Shown piece by piece: positions 50,607 to 63,265 of a stretch of 64,000 nucleotides of DNA. The notes below the pieces were generated by a model. The model did no database searches. It was not told the origin of the DNA and saw only the letters and a program-made list of their open reading frames with translations. Position 1 is the stretch's first letter; every line of letters starts with the position of its first letter. The stretch comes from Myxocyprinus asiaticus (Eukaryota; Chordata; Actinopteri; Cypriniformes; Catostomidae). Both the position numbers and the translations under genes were made by a program. The DNA lies in the NCBI RefSeq assembly GCF_019703515.2, contig NC_059393.1, positions 7,767,501 to 7,831,500 on the forward strand, in the 5' to 3' direction.

Positions 50607-51624
50607 AATTTAATTCTTCTTCCTTAAATTCAAATTCGGATTATAATTTTGCAACCTGTTTGCTTCCTCGATTATGGAATTAAATTCTGAATGGCGGACA
50701 ACCCTGGGAAATCATATGTAATCTACTCAAGTAATCTACGGCCCATAGACTCATGTCAGCACTGGCTTACACTTTATAATTTTTGACTGAATATAGATGA
50801 TTTAAGCAATTCCATTCGACTAGATCTGCAAACTGGAGTGAAATTGAATAAATAAGCATTCCACACTTTTCTGGGCACCACAGATTTCATACATGAAGAC
50901 ATCAGAATTTGTTAGGTTAGATCAAAATGACATGCTTGAAATGGTGTCATACTTATTCCTGGCTAGTCTTTTATGGTTAACATTCCCTGTGGCTTCCACG
51001 TGAGATATTTCGGGATCTTGGCTTAAGAAAGTGGATTTTAGTACACAGAGTAAGGTCATCTCCCCTCCAGCTCTATCTACCGCTCTCTATCTCCATTCAT
51101 GCAGACACACTGAAATCCGTTTACCCCAATCAAAAAGCAATTCGCCAGCCTCTGCAGTATAATCTAATTAGTATTGTTAAGTTAAGTTGGCTGTCGAGAG
51201 ACCTGTCTCACTCTTGGGGCTTTAAGTGAAATAATAGCTCTGATGGAGAGCCTCCTCCACACCCCCACGGGCAGAGCCTCGCCTCATGCAAAGGCCACAT
51301 TCACACTAATCCGTTTTTAGTTTCCAAACCTCATTGTTTTCCGACATATGCTGTTATGGAGAGTGTTTTCGAAATGCTCCGTTTTCAGTAGAGGAAAACC
51401 ACTGTGTTCTAGTGTGGATATGAGGTGTAAAATCAATGCAATTTCAAACAAAAGGTATTAGTAGGAAGTGGCATATGTATATCAGTGCATACTCAGTACT
51501 TTGAAGCACATTTGAAAACCATGTATACTATATATAGGATTGAAATAAACAGATTACAATATATTGAAACAAGGATGAAATATTAATACCATATTGTAAG
51601 AACAATATATATATATATATATAT

Positions 51625-52495
51625 TAATTACTCGAATTAATCGCAATTGATCACATACATCATTATTTGCTGAGAAAGGCCCAAGAATACCAATAATTCA
51701 TCTATAATGCATAATTCAAATACATTTATAAATATAATATGTAGGGCCTATAATACATTTATAATAAGGATTGAAATTTTAGGACGTTGTGTCAAGTTAA
51801 AGTAGTGGAAAATTTAAAAATCGCATCTCACTGACTCCAGTCAGGTCTCCTAATCAACCAAATTGGCCCGGTTGCTAGGGAGGGTAGAGTCACATGGGGT
51901 AACCTCCTCGTGGTCACTATAATGTGGTTCGTTCTTGGTGGGGCGCGTGGTGAGTTGGGCGCAGATGCCGCGGTGGATGGCGTGAAGCCTCCACACGCGC
52001 TATGTCTCCGTGGCAATGCGCTCAACAAGCCACGTGATAAGATGCGCGGGTTGATGGTCTCAGATGCGGAGGCAACTAGGATTCGTCCTCCTCCACCCGG
52101 ATTGAGGCGAATCACTACGCGACCACGAGGACTTAAAAGGGCATTCCAAATTGGGTGAAAAAGGGGAAAACAATCCAAAAAAAAATAAAAAATAAAAAAA
52201 TCGCATCTCACAATTCCTGTATTCTGTTGTGCTTCCTCCTAAGTGAGAGGTTACTGTATAATTCTGTTTCTGTGCTGCTTGTGTGGTTTGTTGATGCGTG
52301 CTTCCACCTATTGATGCAGCTCATAAAAACAGATGTGCTTCAAGTTTGAATCACTCGAATGGTAGAAAAATCAGTACTTCTATTATGGAATTTACTCACA
52401 TGTCAGGGGGCATGATTAATTGTGATCATTTCTTTTACACATAATTTTTTTAGATAATTAATCGCACTTAATTAAAGCATCCCATATCCCTAATC
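51625..52495. repeat. 'agggctgt' repeat, copy B, split by SINE
   Basis: The two halves, 51625-51830 and 52211-52495, are colinear with 14930-15310 (for example gcatgattaattgtgatcat against gcatgattaattacgtaaat). A truncated SINE sits between them inside a 15-bp target duplication. This order shows that the repeat was present before the SINE arrived. Confidence 0.7.
51831..52195 (+). mobile_element. tRNA-derived SINE, copy 5, 5'-truncated, nested
   Basis: The copy starts within the body (ctgactccagtcaggtctcc), so the tRNA-like promoter head is missing. It ends in an A-rich tail. A perfect 15-bp direct repeat (aaaaatcgcatctca) lies at 51816-51830 and 52196-52210. The flanking DNA on both sides is one older repeat that matches the uninterrupted copy at about 14940-15310. 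Without its A and B boxes it is probably not transcribed on its own. Confidence 0.93.
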
Positions 52496-53907
52496 ACTGT
52501 AACATGGAACCACCTTTTATTCAAGGCATAATTTAACAGGGCAGTTTTTTTAATTATTTAATAAAGTTTTATATATGGATGCTCACATGCAAATCAACAT
52601 TTGCGGTCTGTCCTGTAGGGAATACAGCTGAAGAACATAAGAGTGTGTGTACGTTTGTGTCTGTGTGTGTGTGGGAAGTGGAGCTACAGCATGTGTTGCG
52701 CTGAGCCGTGTGAAGAGCATGTATTTATCACACTTTCCACAACTGCATGACTCACAGGCTTTAAATAAAAAACACCCAACTTAGCTACAATACAAGTGTC
52801 AAAATCATATCTCACCATGTCCAGCTCTCAGCCAATTCAACCACATCTTCTCTCAGTACATTCGGTAGAAATGTTGTAACAAACCTCAATAACTATCATT
52901 AAGTAAACATTAAAACAGCTTTTACATTTAAGTTTCCCTGGTAAACAGCAAGGTTATGCTAGTCCACCTGCTAAACCAACATAAACCAGTCTGGACTAAC
53001 ATGAAACTACACCCAAAAGAGAACAAGCCTCAACATCCAGTACAATCTTGGGCAGCAAAAGTCATAGAACAAGTGATCAAATGTGATAGTTTTCTGATCT
53101 CTAGAGAGCTAGCAACTATAATGGCTCATTTAAACTGCTAAATAAAACAAGCTTTAATAAGAAATGCTTTGATGCTATTTGAGGCCTATTCCTCAGTGGA
53201 GGCTGATATTTACATGTCAGAGAAAAGGTACATTGCACTTGATGACTTGAGTGGGAGTTTACAGCCATATACAGTGTATATTGACACGCAAGAAACCAGC
53301 TGCCATGAGCTTTTATCTGACGGGGTCATGATGAAAATGTCACATGACCTTTTGAAACAAAAGATTTTAACATACTATGTAAACATACTGTAGGTCCCCC
53401 TCCCCCCAGCCGCCAGTCGAAAAAGATCTATTGAAACTAAGCTTTGTATTGTTAACATGTATGGTTACGAAATTGTTGGCTTGCTGACATCTGAAAAGTT
53501 AATACATTAAAGCTGAAGTGTGTCTAGTGCAGAATACTTTTCCAAATACTTCCTTGATCAGCCATTGGTCAAACAGATGGTCCCACCACAAAATCACACC
53601 ATTGGTTGTGCCAATGTTGCTGTGTTGGGCAGTTGGGATGGTCCAACAAACAGAGTAGCCTTATGTTTTGAAAGCATCACTGTGTTTACAGTTTTCGGTG
53701 ATATCGACCTACGATAGCATCTGCATATTCTGATTATATATGAGAAAGTATAGTTAACGTAAAAAATAAACTAAAAAAATAATTACACACATCAGTTTTA
53801 ACACATAACTGGCCACATTTACATGTTAATGACATCTATTCGGTGTTCAGTAACATGGCCCACCCAACCACTGTGGACTAATAAAGAGAAAGCGATATAA
53901 ATTAGGG

Positions 53908-54000
53908 CTGGGTACCGATATGGATTTCCAGATTGATTTGATTCAGAATCAAAAGTTTCGACTCTATTCCAATTTGATTCTATTGCAATTCATTTGTATA
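53908..54000. repeat. 'agggctgggtaccgat' repeat end
   Basis: It contains attagggctgggtaccgata and 'ttgattcagaatc', a common terminal motif of a dispersed teleost DNA element. The other end was not found. Confidence 0.45.
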
Positions 54001-54630
54001 TATTTCAGTTCAGTTCTCAGAAAGATCTTGCATGTAAATATGGGTTTGACATTGATAGGACATTGGTCTTGGTGGACTTGATCTGCTACTGCTGCTACAT
54101 AGTTAGAAAAACACAAGATATGCTGCATCAGGCATGTATGACATGCTGCTGCACAATTATAACAAATACAATCCCCACGTAGCAGATCTAAACAAGTGGA
54201 GCTTGGGAGGAGGAGGGTTTCAGAGAAATCTCTTGCAGTGCACTGCATTGAAACCGGCTTACTTGCAAACTGAGCAAATTTAAACAATAGACAAAGAGAG
54301 AGTAAGGAAGTTGAAGGCTACCTGTTTACACGTAAAACGACCTATCAGCTTCCCCATGTGAGCTGAATGGCTTGACACATCACATGTGAGCGAGCTCACT
54401 GGCTGGCATATAACAAGTTCAAAGAACCTATAGGCTTGCACCGTACAAAGTTTCATGCCTGAATGTAGTAATTTATAAGGTCAGTTTTTCTTCCATATAA
54501 AACAAATTCTCTCTCAGGTAATGCTGTTAATGATACAGAGAACATTCTAACTTTAGATAATGGAAACATTCATTTAAAAAAATTAACAACAGGGCCCTGC
54601 TCTAGAGGAAATGTATCAGGAACAACGCTG

Positions 54631-54756
54631 AACAGAAAATGTTATATTTGACTGGGACATGAGATAAACTGCCAATCTGACCATTATTCATGGTATACCA
54701 TGAATAATGGTCAGATTGGCAGTTTATCTCATGTCCCAGTCAAATATAACATTTTC

Positions 54757-54760
<4 letters not shown>
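54631..54760. repeat. perfect 130-bp palindrome
   Basis: Two 65-nt arms, 54631-54695 and 54696-54760, are exact reverse complements with no spacer. The centre is tggta|tacca. The arm starts aacagaaaatgttatatttg. It abuts a (TA)n array at 54762. The DNA on the left (aacaacgctg) is not part of the symmetry. It can form a cruciform, and its RNA a perfect hairpin, from either strand. Confidence 0.97.

Positions 54761-54761
<1 letters not shown>

Positions 54762-54807
<46 letters not shown>
54762..54807 (+). repeat. (TA)n array next to palindrome
   Basis: About 22 TA units directly to the right of the palindrome. Confidence 0.95.
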
Positions 54808-54811
<4 letters not shown>

Positions 54812-56934
54812 GCATGTTATGCACACCAGCGACTCATGCTTGAGACCAGCATCTGAAACAAAAATATTTTACACAACATAAAGTTTGAATATGGAAAGCC
54901 ATAGAAAAAATCAGCTTTAATCAAGACACTTTATCCTCCATTTGACTCTCTTCAGTCAGTCATAAAGTGTGACTCACACCTTTCCTCCCACACACTGTAC
55001 AGTCTACTGCTCCTTTGGTACTAGTGCTAACGCTAGCACTCACCTGCACTAGCCTAATCCTCTCGCCCTACAGATCTGTTATCTTACCACATGTTTGATG
55101 TTCAGGATTTCTCATAAAAAAGATAACAGCTGATAACTGTATATATACATCTATATATATATAGGTTATGCTAGCAAAATTAGCACAAGTTGCCCTCAAA
55201 AGCCAACAGTGTTTATTTATTTTTTGCAAATATTCCCACCTAAATAGAGTGCAACAGTCTGGTACCAGAAGTAAAAATCCCATTCATTTATCCCAAAGAC
55301 AAATTGATTTTCAACAATAACTTATAAACCTTTAAAGACAGACCTACTGTGAGCTACAAGGTTGTTCATTAATGGTATATGCTTCCACTGAAGCCACCCG
55401 TCTGCGTTATTTCAACTTCATTGTTTAAAAATCTGTTTTTATCTTTTTGATAGCGGAATTCATGGTAAACAACTAAATTGCCCATGGTACAGCAGAGAAA
55501 GATCCACCAATCAGAGAACCGCGGTCAACGAAACCCACAAAATTGACCAGAAGCAACTGCCCACTCCCATGATGCACTGTGAATGACACAAACCAGTCGA
55601 TTTCCCTAAACTCTCAAGCTACTTATACTGTATATCTGTGTCTATCGGATGTTTTGAAATAAACATAAAGTATATTGTTTCTATATTCACAATCAACAAC
55701 AAAAAGTTTTATATTCAATGATATCATTCGCAATGCTTCATGGGATTGATGTCCATGCCCTCATGAAAGACGGTAAGTATACAGACTTGTACCTTTTTGT
55801 CAGATTTTCAAATAATTTTGCCTTAAAACAAAGTCTGTAATGTTGCACTTCACCTCGGAGCTGGTTAGTTTGGTTCATGGATTATAACTCTTTAATGGAG
55901 GATTTTTTCAAAAATGTCTATGGAAGAAATGAATGAGGAAAATACTTCGGAACCCAGGCGGCTGAAAAAGTGGGCGAGCACTGTTGCGCTCTATAGTCTA
56001 AAAGGTTAGACTAGCCTAAAGTCAGGCTGGTCTATTCTGATGGTTATAAAGGCCGTTCACACGGAACATTCTCTCTGCACTCTTTTTCCATTGTTTTTTC
56101 TATGTAAACTTGCGCTAGACTGATGTCTTTAACTGTCATGCTGCGCCCAACTGTTTTTTTAAGCGTCTCGAATGTAAAATAACCATTTGTATTTCCAAGA
56201 TGATAACTGGTGGCACTCATGCAACATGATGCAGTTATCTGAGTAGAATGTAGCATTTTACGCATATCATTGCATAGTGCTGAAGTAGGCAGTATACAAT
56301 TAAAACTGCTCAGTATTAAGTAATTAGTATGCTAGTATTTCATTTCAAACCTAGAAGAATTGTCTACTGAGGATGATGGTTCATGTAAGGAATTGAAGCA
56401 CCCCGTTCTGAGAGTCAGGCCCCCCTGCGAGTAACACTCCAATATTAATGCAATCTCATGGGCCAAATGAAAAATGAACCAACTCACATGAAATACAGCT
56501 TTATTCAGTTAAACGTCAGTATAGATTGACTGAATGATTTATTTGATAAGCCACTCATGAGAAAGCCGCCACATCAGAGGCTGAAATGCACCATTAACTT
56601 GAAGGTTGAAATTTTGAGAATCCTTTTTATAAGCAATCCTCAAGGGTAGGAGCCTGCTTGCAAAGCTTTGGCACTTTTAGGTGATTATAAATCAGTCCAG
56701 GAGCTGTTTAGAAAGAACAATGGGCCTAAGAAGTGCATTTGAGAACTAGAAGCTCTGTGAAACCCCATTATTTGAGATGGGTGGTTTGATGACACTGACT
56801 CAGAAGTGACCTGGCGATCCAATACTGTACCAGTATCTTGGTCGCAATATGATACAATTTTGATTGTATGTTTAGTGTATTGCTATTCAAAACTATGTTA
56901 TATTCCAAACTTTTACTCACTTGTTACTAGTGAT

Positions 56935-57325
56935 GCACAATATATCTGCACCATATCGGTTATCGGTTGATATGTGGAATTGTTTTTGTTTCTTTGTTTT
57001 TTCACCTATCGGTATTGAACGATATTCAATAGTTATTGCCTATTATCGGGCAGTTAATTACAGCCTTTGCCTATTTTAATTCAGGATTACTTTTGCCATC
57101 ATCTAACACTAACTTAAAGAGATAGCAAAATATTATGGCAAATATTTAACCCTTTAAGACCATTATAAGGTTCTTTAAGTGTGCTTTAATTTTCTTTTTT
57201 TTTTTTTTGACAAACATACACATATAATTATATCATCAGCTATTTATCGGTTATGGGTCGTAATATAAAAATAATTATCAGCTTATAAAATATTGGTTGG
57301 AATTTTGATATCTGTGCATCTGAAC
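56935..57325. repeat. 'ctagtgatgcaca' repeat
   Basis: Left end actagtgatgcacaatatat, right end gatatctgtgcatctgaac, an inverted pair with internal 'atcggttatcgg' motifs. It is a dispersed non-autonomous DNA element common in vertebrates. Confidence 0.55.
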
Positions 57326-58689
57326 TTGTTTCTCACTCATCTTTATTGGCTTGGGTGCTTTGTGCAATATCTGTAGTATCTGTTAAAATTTGACGTACTT
57401 TTATTCCAGTATTTTAAAATGACACAAAAACCCTCTCTGTCTAGCTGTACGGAGAATTTGTACGGACATCCTTAAAAATTAAACAAGTAATAGACTTACA
57501 TTCTTAGCTTGTAATAAGTTAGCACTCTGAACTACCACAATCTAGCACCCCTGGTAACTGAGTTGCATGTGGTTAGTGATTAAAATTTTGCTAAAACGCA
57601 GTGCGTAAAAGTGGCACAGCTGTTTACTGAATGTGCCGTATCACTAAGCCAAGCAAAGTACATCTACAGTAAAATGTTCTTAAATACCTCTAAAATACCA
57701 TATGTGAGAGCATGTTGTGAAGGTAATAGGTACTTGGCACTCCTGCAGTGGGTGTGAGAGCGACAGACAGTGTGTATGTGCGTTCACTCGCTAGCACACT
57801 ATCCTCAAACCTCTCGTAGCCTGGTATGACCTTTGCTTAGGGCACACAATTGCACTATCCTCGCAGTTGCCTAGCATGACTGTCCAGTCATTGTGTGTGC
57901 GTGTTATGTTCTGGGTAAATGAATAGCAGTGGAAGTGACAGAGCATATGGAAGAGATGGACAATATTGTGGCCATTTTGGACAAAGAAATCATAGATCTC
58001 CAACAAAGTTATGCGGCTCGGTTCATTTTAAATGGCCCAAATTGACCTTAGTCAGTATAGATGCCACACTTTTTAACAAGGTCTTAATTTTATCAATTGG
58101 AATTGGATTGGATTGTGAAAATTGGGCCCTCTATACCTGACTGGAGCCAGCTGATTGGAGGGGAGGGTTTAAAAAATAAGAAGGCTTGGTGACATCAGAC
58201 GAAAAAGAAAGTTGTTTCAGAATCAGAGCAAGTTATGATTTTTTAAATTAAATAATACAAAGACAGTTCTTTGAAATAATGTGAATTGTGCACAATAAGA
58301 CCAGGAATAGGGTACATTTGAGATAAGTAAATAGTAGAGTAGAAAGTAAATAGGGTAAATTTTGGTTTCATGATGAATGAATAAATGATTGACTCAAACC
58401 AAAAAGCACAAAGCATTTGAATTCACTTGACAGAAAGGAATACATTTGTTTTGGAGTAAAACTGTGCGATCGAAACTATTCTTAACCATTAAGGATAGGA
58501 ATAATGAATTTAACGCTTTAAATAATCAACATTATTATTAATGTTTGGGAACAATGGTGTTGTTATCAATAATGTTGGAACGATAAATAACAGCTTTGAC
58601 ATAATCTATATAATTAATGGACAACAGTAATAATTTGCAAATTTACAATACAAATGAAACAGAAAATGCATTGGCAAGATCACTTGAGT

Positions 58690-58960
58690 GATAGCTCAAA
58701 AGAATCTGTGAATTGGGTCTTTGAACAGGTTCATTAAAACTAACCATCCAAATGAACCAATTTACTGAACTGAATTGGACTTCTGAATGCTAGACAGATC
58801 AGTTTTGTGAAGTGGCTGAGTGAACAGATCTAGTCTAGTTGATCATTACATATTGCGATGATAATGACAGATCTAGTGATGTCTGATTCGTGAAAAATCT
58901 TTTTGTTGAACCGATTCTTTTTAATGATTCGGTTGAACCAAAAAGTGGAAACATTTGTAA
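58690..58960. repeat. 'gaaccgattcttttt' repeat remnant
   Basis: It contains 'agtgatgtctgattcgtgaa' and 'ttgaaccgattctttttaat', terminal-type motifs of a dispersed repeat. Related motifs lie at 59890-59985 and 26890-27010. Ends are unclear. Confidence 0.45.
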
Positions 58961-59993
58961 ATCACTCGATCTCAAACTGTGAGATTGAAGCAACACTGTT
59001 AGCAATCCTGAATTGCTTAAGTAATTATTAAAAACGTTGGGAACAATATGTAAGCGATAATGTATAGACAGCCGGTTGTTATCGCAAACCGACAGGGTGA
59101 TCATGACCCTGACGCAAAGCGTAGGACTCTTGTATCAACCTGAAGGAGTTTATTTTGTGATAACATCCAGCAGACTGACCTTTATCCCACTTATTACTCA
59201 GCTACTAACCAAATAAATAAATGCATGAACATAAAACATTGATTTGCGTTAAAATGATCATTTATGTGTGAAGAAATAAATAAATGAACAGCTGAAATCC
59301 ACTGGTTTGCATTGCCGATCTGTTGCTGTTTATTCTGTGCAAATGACCATCTAACTACTCATTATGCATGTTATTATTCAACCTTTTTACCAAAAAATAA
59401 ATAAATAAATAAATGCACATGAAACATTGATTTGAGTTGAAATTATTTTATTAGCTTACTTGTAGAGATCGCACAGTGATCCGAAAGCAGGAACGATGGC
59501 TCGCAATACCCGGATGAGCGGTCTGATACGTGAATGTGCGGTTGTTACTGAGAAATATAAGACCACTAGATGGTGCAATTGACCATTCAGAATCTAGTAT
59601 TCCAGAGAGACATGTAATAAAGGTTGTTAACCATAGTGTTACAAAAATAAACAACACAGCGTTTGACACAATATATATGTAATGATAGTGACAAACAGCA
59701 ATTTTACAATAAATACAAAACATAAAATGCCACATAGGGACTAAGAAGCCCGCCTGACCAATCTTGTGTGATTTTGTGTGATTGGTTGAGTTTTCAAATG
59801 CCATTTCTGTTGATACCCTAATGGAAAGCAGTGATAAACAGCAATATTATGATAAAAGCAAACATAAAATGCCACATAGGGACTTCTGGGAACAGTTTTG
59901 ACTGATTTTTCAAAAGAATCAGTTAGTTTAGTCTTTAAATAGGTTGGAATGAATGAACTCTCCGAATGAATCGCTAAAATGAATCAGAACTGG

Positions 59994-60671
59994 TGTGGCT
60001 GAACAACCCGCCCCTCCCTCAAGTCACCCTGCCTCTGAGGGCCATCCTTCAGCCAGGCTCATGATGGGAGTGGGCAGGAGAGAGAAGAGACGCATAATTA
60101 ATAAGCCTCGTTTGGGCAGTGCTGACGTGTGTTTAGCCTTGTCACCGCTGCCAAATAAACGTAGAGCGTGCCTCTTCTCCAGAAGCCGGCTTCAATTCTC
60201 CATGTGTGCACACACTGGCATTCTCGCACGCCCACGTTCAGCCAAGTTAGATGCGTCGCTGGACCCGCTCCTCGGACCCCTGGCGTGAATAAGGTGCATC
60301 ACCGGGGAGGATAGCATGCGTTGTGGCTGACAGGCTAGAGGCCGGGCCGCCTTCCCCTCTCACCTGCTGCGGGCCTGGGAAGACAGGCCGCCAAGGATGC
60401 TGTCGCCCCATGCACCACGGACCTAGGAGGGGAGCACGTGCGGCCATTGACCCCGTTCAAGACTGAGCCATTCCTTGACACATCCCCCGACCTTTACGGA
60501 GCCCTGTTTCACGGCAAGGATGCCAGATTCCCCCTTTATTTTGGACACTTACCCCCTCTGACACTATTTTTCCATTTATGAACATTTTATGTTTATTATT
60601 ATTTCTAATAAATACCTCTCGCAGGCTTGACGCCACACCCACTGTGTCTGTCTCTTGCTCATCCCGCCACA
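59994..60671 (+). mobile_element. solo LTR of an LTR retrotransposon
   Basis: It is 678 bp, starting TGTGGCTGAACAACCCGCC and ending CCCGCCACA, so the termini form the TG...CA inverted pair. It is distinctly GC-rich, has 'ataattaataagcctcg' as a possible promoter region and AATAAA at 60607-60612, followed by a region ending in 'tgtctgtctcttgctc'. No gag or pol remains, so internal DNA was probably lost by recombination between two LTRs. The flanking 5-mers (actgg / aatgc) do not match. The open frames at 59995-60288 and 60247-60447 are by-products of its GC content. Confidence 0.75.
60607..60612 (+). promoter_or_regulatory. AATAAA polyadenylation signal of the LTR
   Basis: The hexamer within the solo LTR, about 60 bp before its right end, a usual position for the R region of an LTR. 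Confidence 0.6.
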
Positions 60672-60844
60672 AATGCTACAGAGATCACTGCTGTGAAGAG
60701 ACTCAGCCAAAGCAGGAATCTGAAGCAATAGTGAACACAAGTCTTTCCACCTCCAGTTTTCTACAAACACTTTAAAGTGATACTCTATCTTCTACTTAAT
60801 GGCATCTTAGAAATATGAGAAGGAACTGCTTACCTGTGCAACTG

Positions 60845-60892
60845 TTAGTGCATTGGATAAAAGCGTCTGCTAAAGGAATAAATGTCTGACAG
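60845..60892 (+). repeat. L2/V-SINE tail fragment
   Basis: About 45 bp containing ttggataaaagcgtctgcta, the conserved 3' tail of V-SINEs and L2-type LINEs. It immediately precedes the MITE at 60897-61236. No head is visible. Confidence 0.65.
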
Positions 60893-60896
60893 CACT

Positions 60897-61236
60897 TAAA
60901 GAAAATGTTCACCCAAAATTTTTAATTAATAATTTATGCAGCCTCATGTTGTTTTACCCGTATGACTGTATGGCTATTGGCCACAAAGGGAATTTTTCAA
61001 AGACCATCCTGCCTACTCTTTTTCATAATCCTTTTTCAAAAGCATGATGCTTTAATTATACTTTTATGGTGCTTTCTTGTCATTTTGGACCTTGACAGCC
61101 CCTGTTCCACATTTGTTTTCATTAGGCTATATGGAAAATAGTGGCCAGGATGTTCTTCGAAAAATTCACGTTTTGTGTTCCAGGGAAAAAAAGTGAGTGT
61201 ATGATGACAGAATTTTTGGGTGAACTTTACCTTTAA
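60897..61236. mobile_element. non-autonomous DNA element with TIRs
   Basis: Both ends are visible: gttcacccaaaatttttaa at the left and aatttttgggtgaactttac at the right, an inverted pair. The interior (including 'gaccttgacagcc') recurs as fragments at about 21240-21330 and 11820-11960. It has no coding capacity, so it depended on a transposase in trans. Confidence 0.75.
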
Positions 61237-61719
61237 AAAGAAAAGATAAGCATGGCCACTTAAAATAAATAAATAAATAAATAAGAAAATAAGCTTTACA
61301 AGTTTTTTAAAACTTAAATCACAACTGCTTAGCTTAAAGAGTTTTAGTGAAAACTACAAATTCATATTGTGAAATGTGTTTCCTGAGAAAATATCTTTTT
61401 TCTCATGAAAGTGAAACGAAACAGGATAAAAAACAAGAAAAAAAAAAAATACTTCAACAAACAACAAAAGGCCAATGCGTTGTCGCATGTGCAGTTGTTG
61501 CCACAGCACCCCTCTGATAGCATCACGTGCTGACGTTAGTCCACTCTAATGTCGCACCCTGGTACAACCTGATGCCCATAAAGCAACTGAAAAACAAAAA
61601 CAAACTACAAACCCATTATCTACAGACCAGCATGCTTTGCGACGGGCATCAACATGATATGAGCAAGCTGTATTATCTCAAATCATCATTTTTAAAGGGT
61701 AAGAATTGCGGCTACTCAC

Positions 61720-61806
61720 CGCTACAGATTGAGATGGATGCTCTCCATATTCCCCACACAAGCGACTCTTAACACATGTCGCCAACCTGACATGAACGCA
61801 AACCAT
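61720..61806 (-). other. candidate alternative dock3 first coding exon
   Basis: On the minus strand an ATG at 61806-61804, preceded in frame by TGA six bases upstream, opens a 29-codon frame. It runs without stop to a good donor (AGCG|gtgagt, intron from 61719). The frame ends in phase 0, the phase needed by the dock3 exon at 46292-46440. Upstream (61850-62100) lies CpG-containing, GA-rich DNA on this strand that could be a TATA-less promoter. A protein starting here would lack the SH3 domain. A 29-codon open frame with a donor in the right phase arises easily by chance, so this is only a hypothesis. Confidence 0.18.
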
Positions 61807-62054
61807 AGGCTGTCAAATACCTCGATCCTTCATCTTCTGCAACTGGTCTCCCTCTCTCGCTAACACGCATGTTGTGTCTCTCTCGCATACAAGTTGCCAC
61901 CCACGTCAACCAGGAGCGCGCGCTTTCCCAAGCAGCACTGGTGTACCGTGCAGCATAAATGCATAGCCTCTCTCTCCCTCTCTTTATTTTAACACAAATC
62001 TATTTCAGACTACTGCATACACTCATTTTCCCTCTCCTCTCTCCTAAAGTCTTG

Positions 62055-62059
<5 letters not shown>

Positions 62060-62088
<29 letters not shown>
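62060..62088 (+). repeat. (CT)n microsatellite
   Basis: A dinucleotide array, GA-repeats on the dock3 coding strand. Confidence 0.95.
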
Positions 62089-62091
<3 letters not shown>

Positions 62092-63188
62092 TTGTAGTTA
62101 CCTAACTAACACTGCATGAAGCTCTCAGCAGCCCACACACAAACATCCTCCCTCCCTCGCCGTCTCCGAAGAAACGCATAGGGATGCCAAGGATGCTTGC
62201 AATTGGAGGAAACTGCTACCAGTTTCCTGAGCTGCACTGAGCCTCCCTTATACTCGGATTTCTGCTGACAGCCAGAGATGAGCGATATTCCATAGAGGAA
62301 CATTACTTCGTCCCAATGCAACAACAACATCATGCTAAAATCCAGAATCCAAAAACTAGATTTTTCAGAGGAAATGCAGAGTGACATTGGTTGGTTCCCA
62401 GAGCGTTGCTAGGTGTTTGATAAGGTGTTCTGGGTGAATTCTGGGTCAACCGAGTCCACTTAGTCTCTATGGCTCTGTGCCAAAACATAGTGAGCTGCCT
62501 CTATGTTTAATGCCTAGACAGCTGCCTTCTGAACATAACTGACTGAACTTCATGAGTAACTGATTTGGAATGCTCTATAAGTACCAGCTCTGCGCACCAC
62601 ACACATAGTGCTTCTCAGGTAAACCTCAAGATGTTTTCATGTTGCTAAGCTAACGATAAGGATGAGACGAGTCACTGGTGTAAGTAAAATAAAAATAATC
62701 TTAACACTGAATATGGCAGCTGTAGGAATGGAAGTCCTGCCTTACAGCCTGACAAGAGTCAATCACCTTTTTGCCATCACCTGTCAGTTTTCATAAAAAA
62801 TGTGCACATGCATTAGCTGGACAAGCCTGAAAAATAGTGTTTTTAGTGGGACCTGCACAACAGAAGCACAGTTTATGACACGATTGTTGTCAGATTTTAT
62901 TGCTGAGTTGAAGCAGGTTATTTGCACATAATCTTGACCATCCATCTTGGAGATTTCGGTCTTTACCCATTCAAGTAGATAGGAGCTGTACTAGTATAGA
63001 AAACAGTTTCCTGGTGATATAACAAACGTGGCTGAAGAGTGACCCAACTTGCCTTTAAGGGACTCAGAAATGACTCCAATAAAATTTGAAATTAGCATGT
63101 TGCTAAGATAACATAAATATTGTGTAAAAGACTCCACAGTGCTGAATTAAATTCAACTATATTTATAATCAGCATTTGTTTTGCTTGC

Positions 63189-63209
63189 ATGTATGTATGT
63201 ATGTATGTA

Positions 63210-63263
<54 letters not shown>
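63189..63263 (+). repeat. (TATG)n(TA)n array abutting Tc1 copy
   Basis: A compound array that ends where recognisable Tc1 terminal sequence begins. Confidence 0.95.

Positions 63264-63265
<2 letters not shown>

Noticed and set aside
51828..52211. 127-codon minus-strand frame
   Set aside because: It lies wholly within a SINE and its duplication and recurs in part at the other SINE copies (for example 41714-42103), so it is repeat sequence, not a gene.
59995..60447. Open frames on both strands in the solo LTR
   Set aside because: The region has LTR ends and a polyadenylation signal, and frames appear because the LTR is GC-rich. No retroelement protein motif is present.
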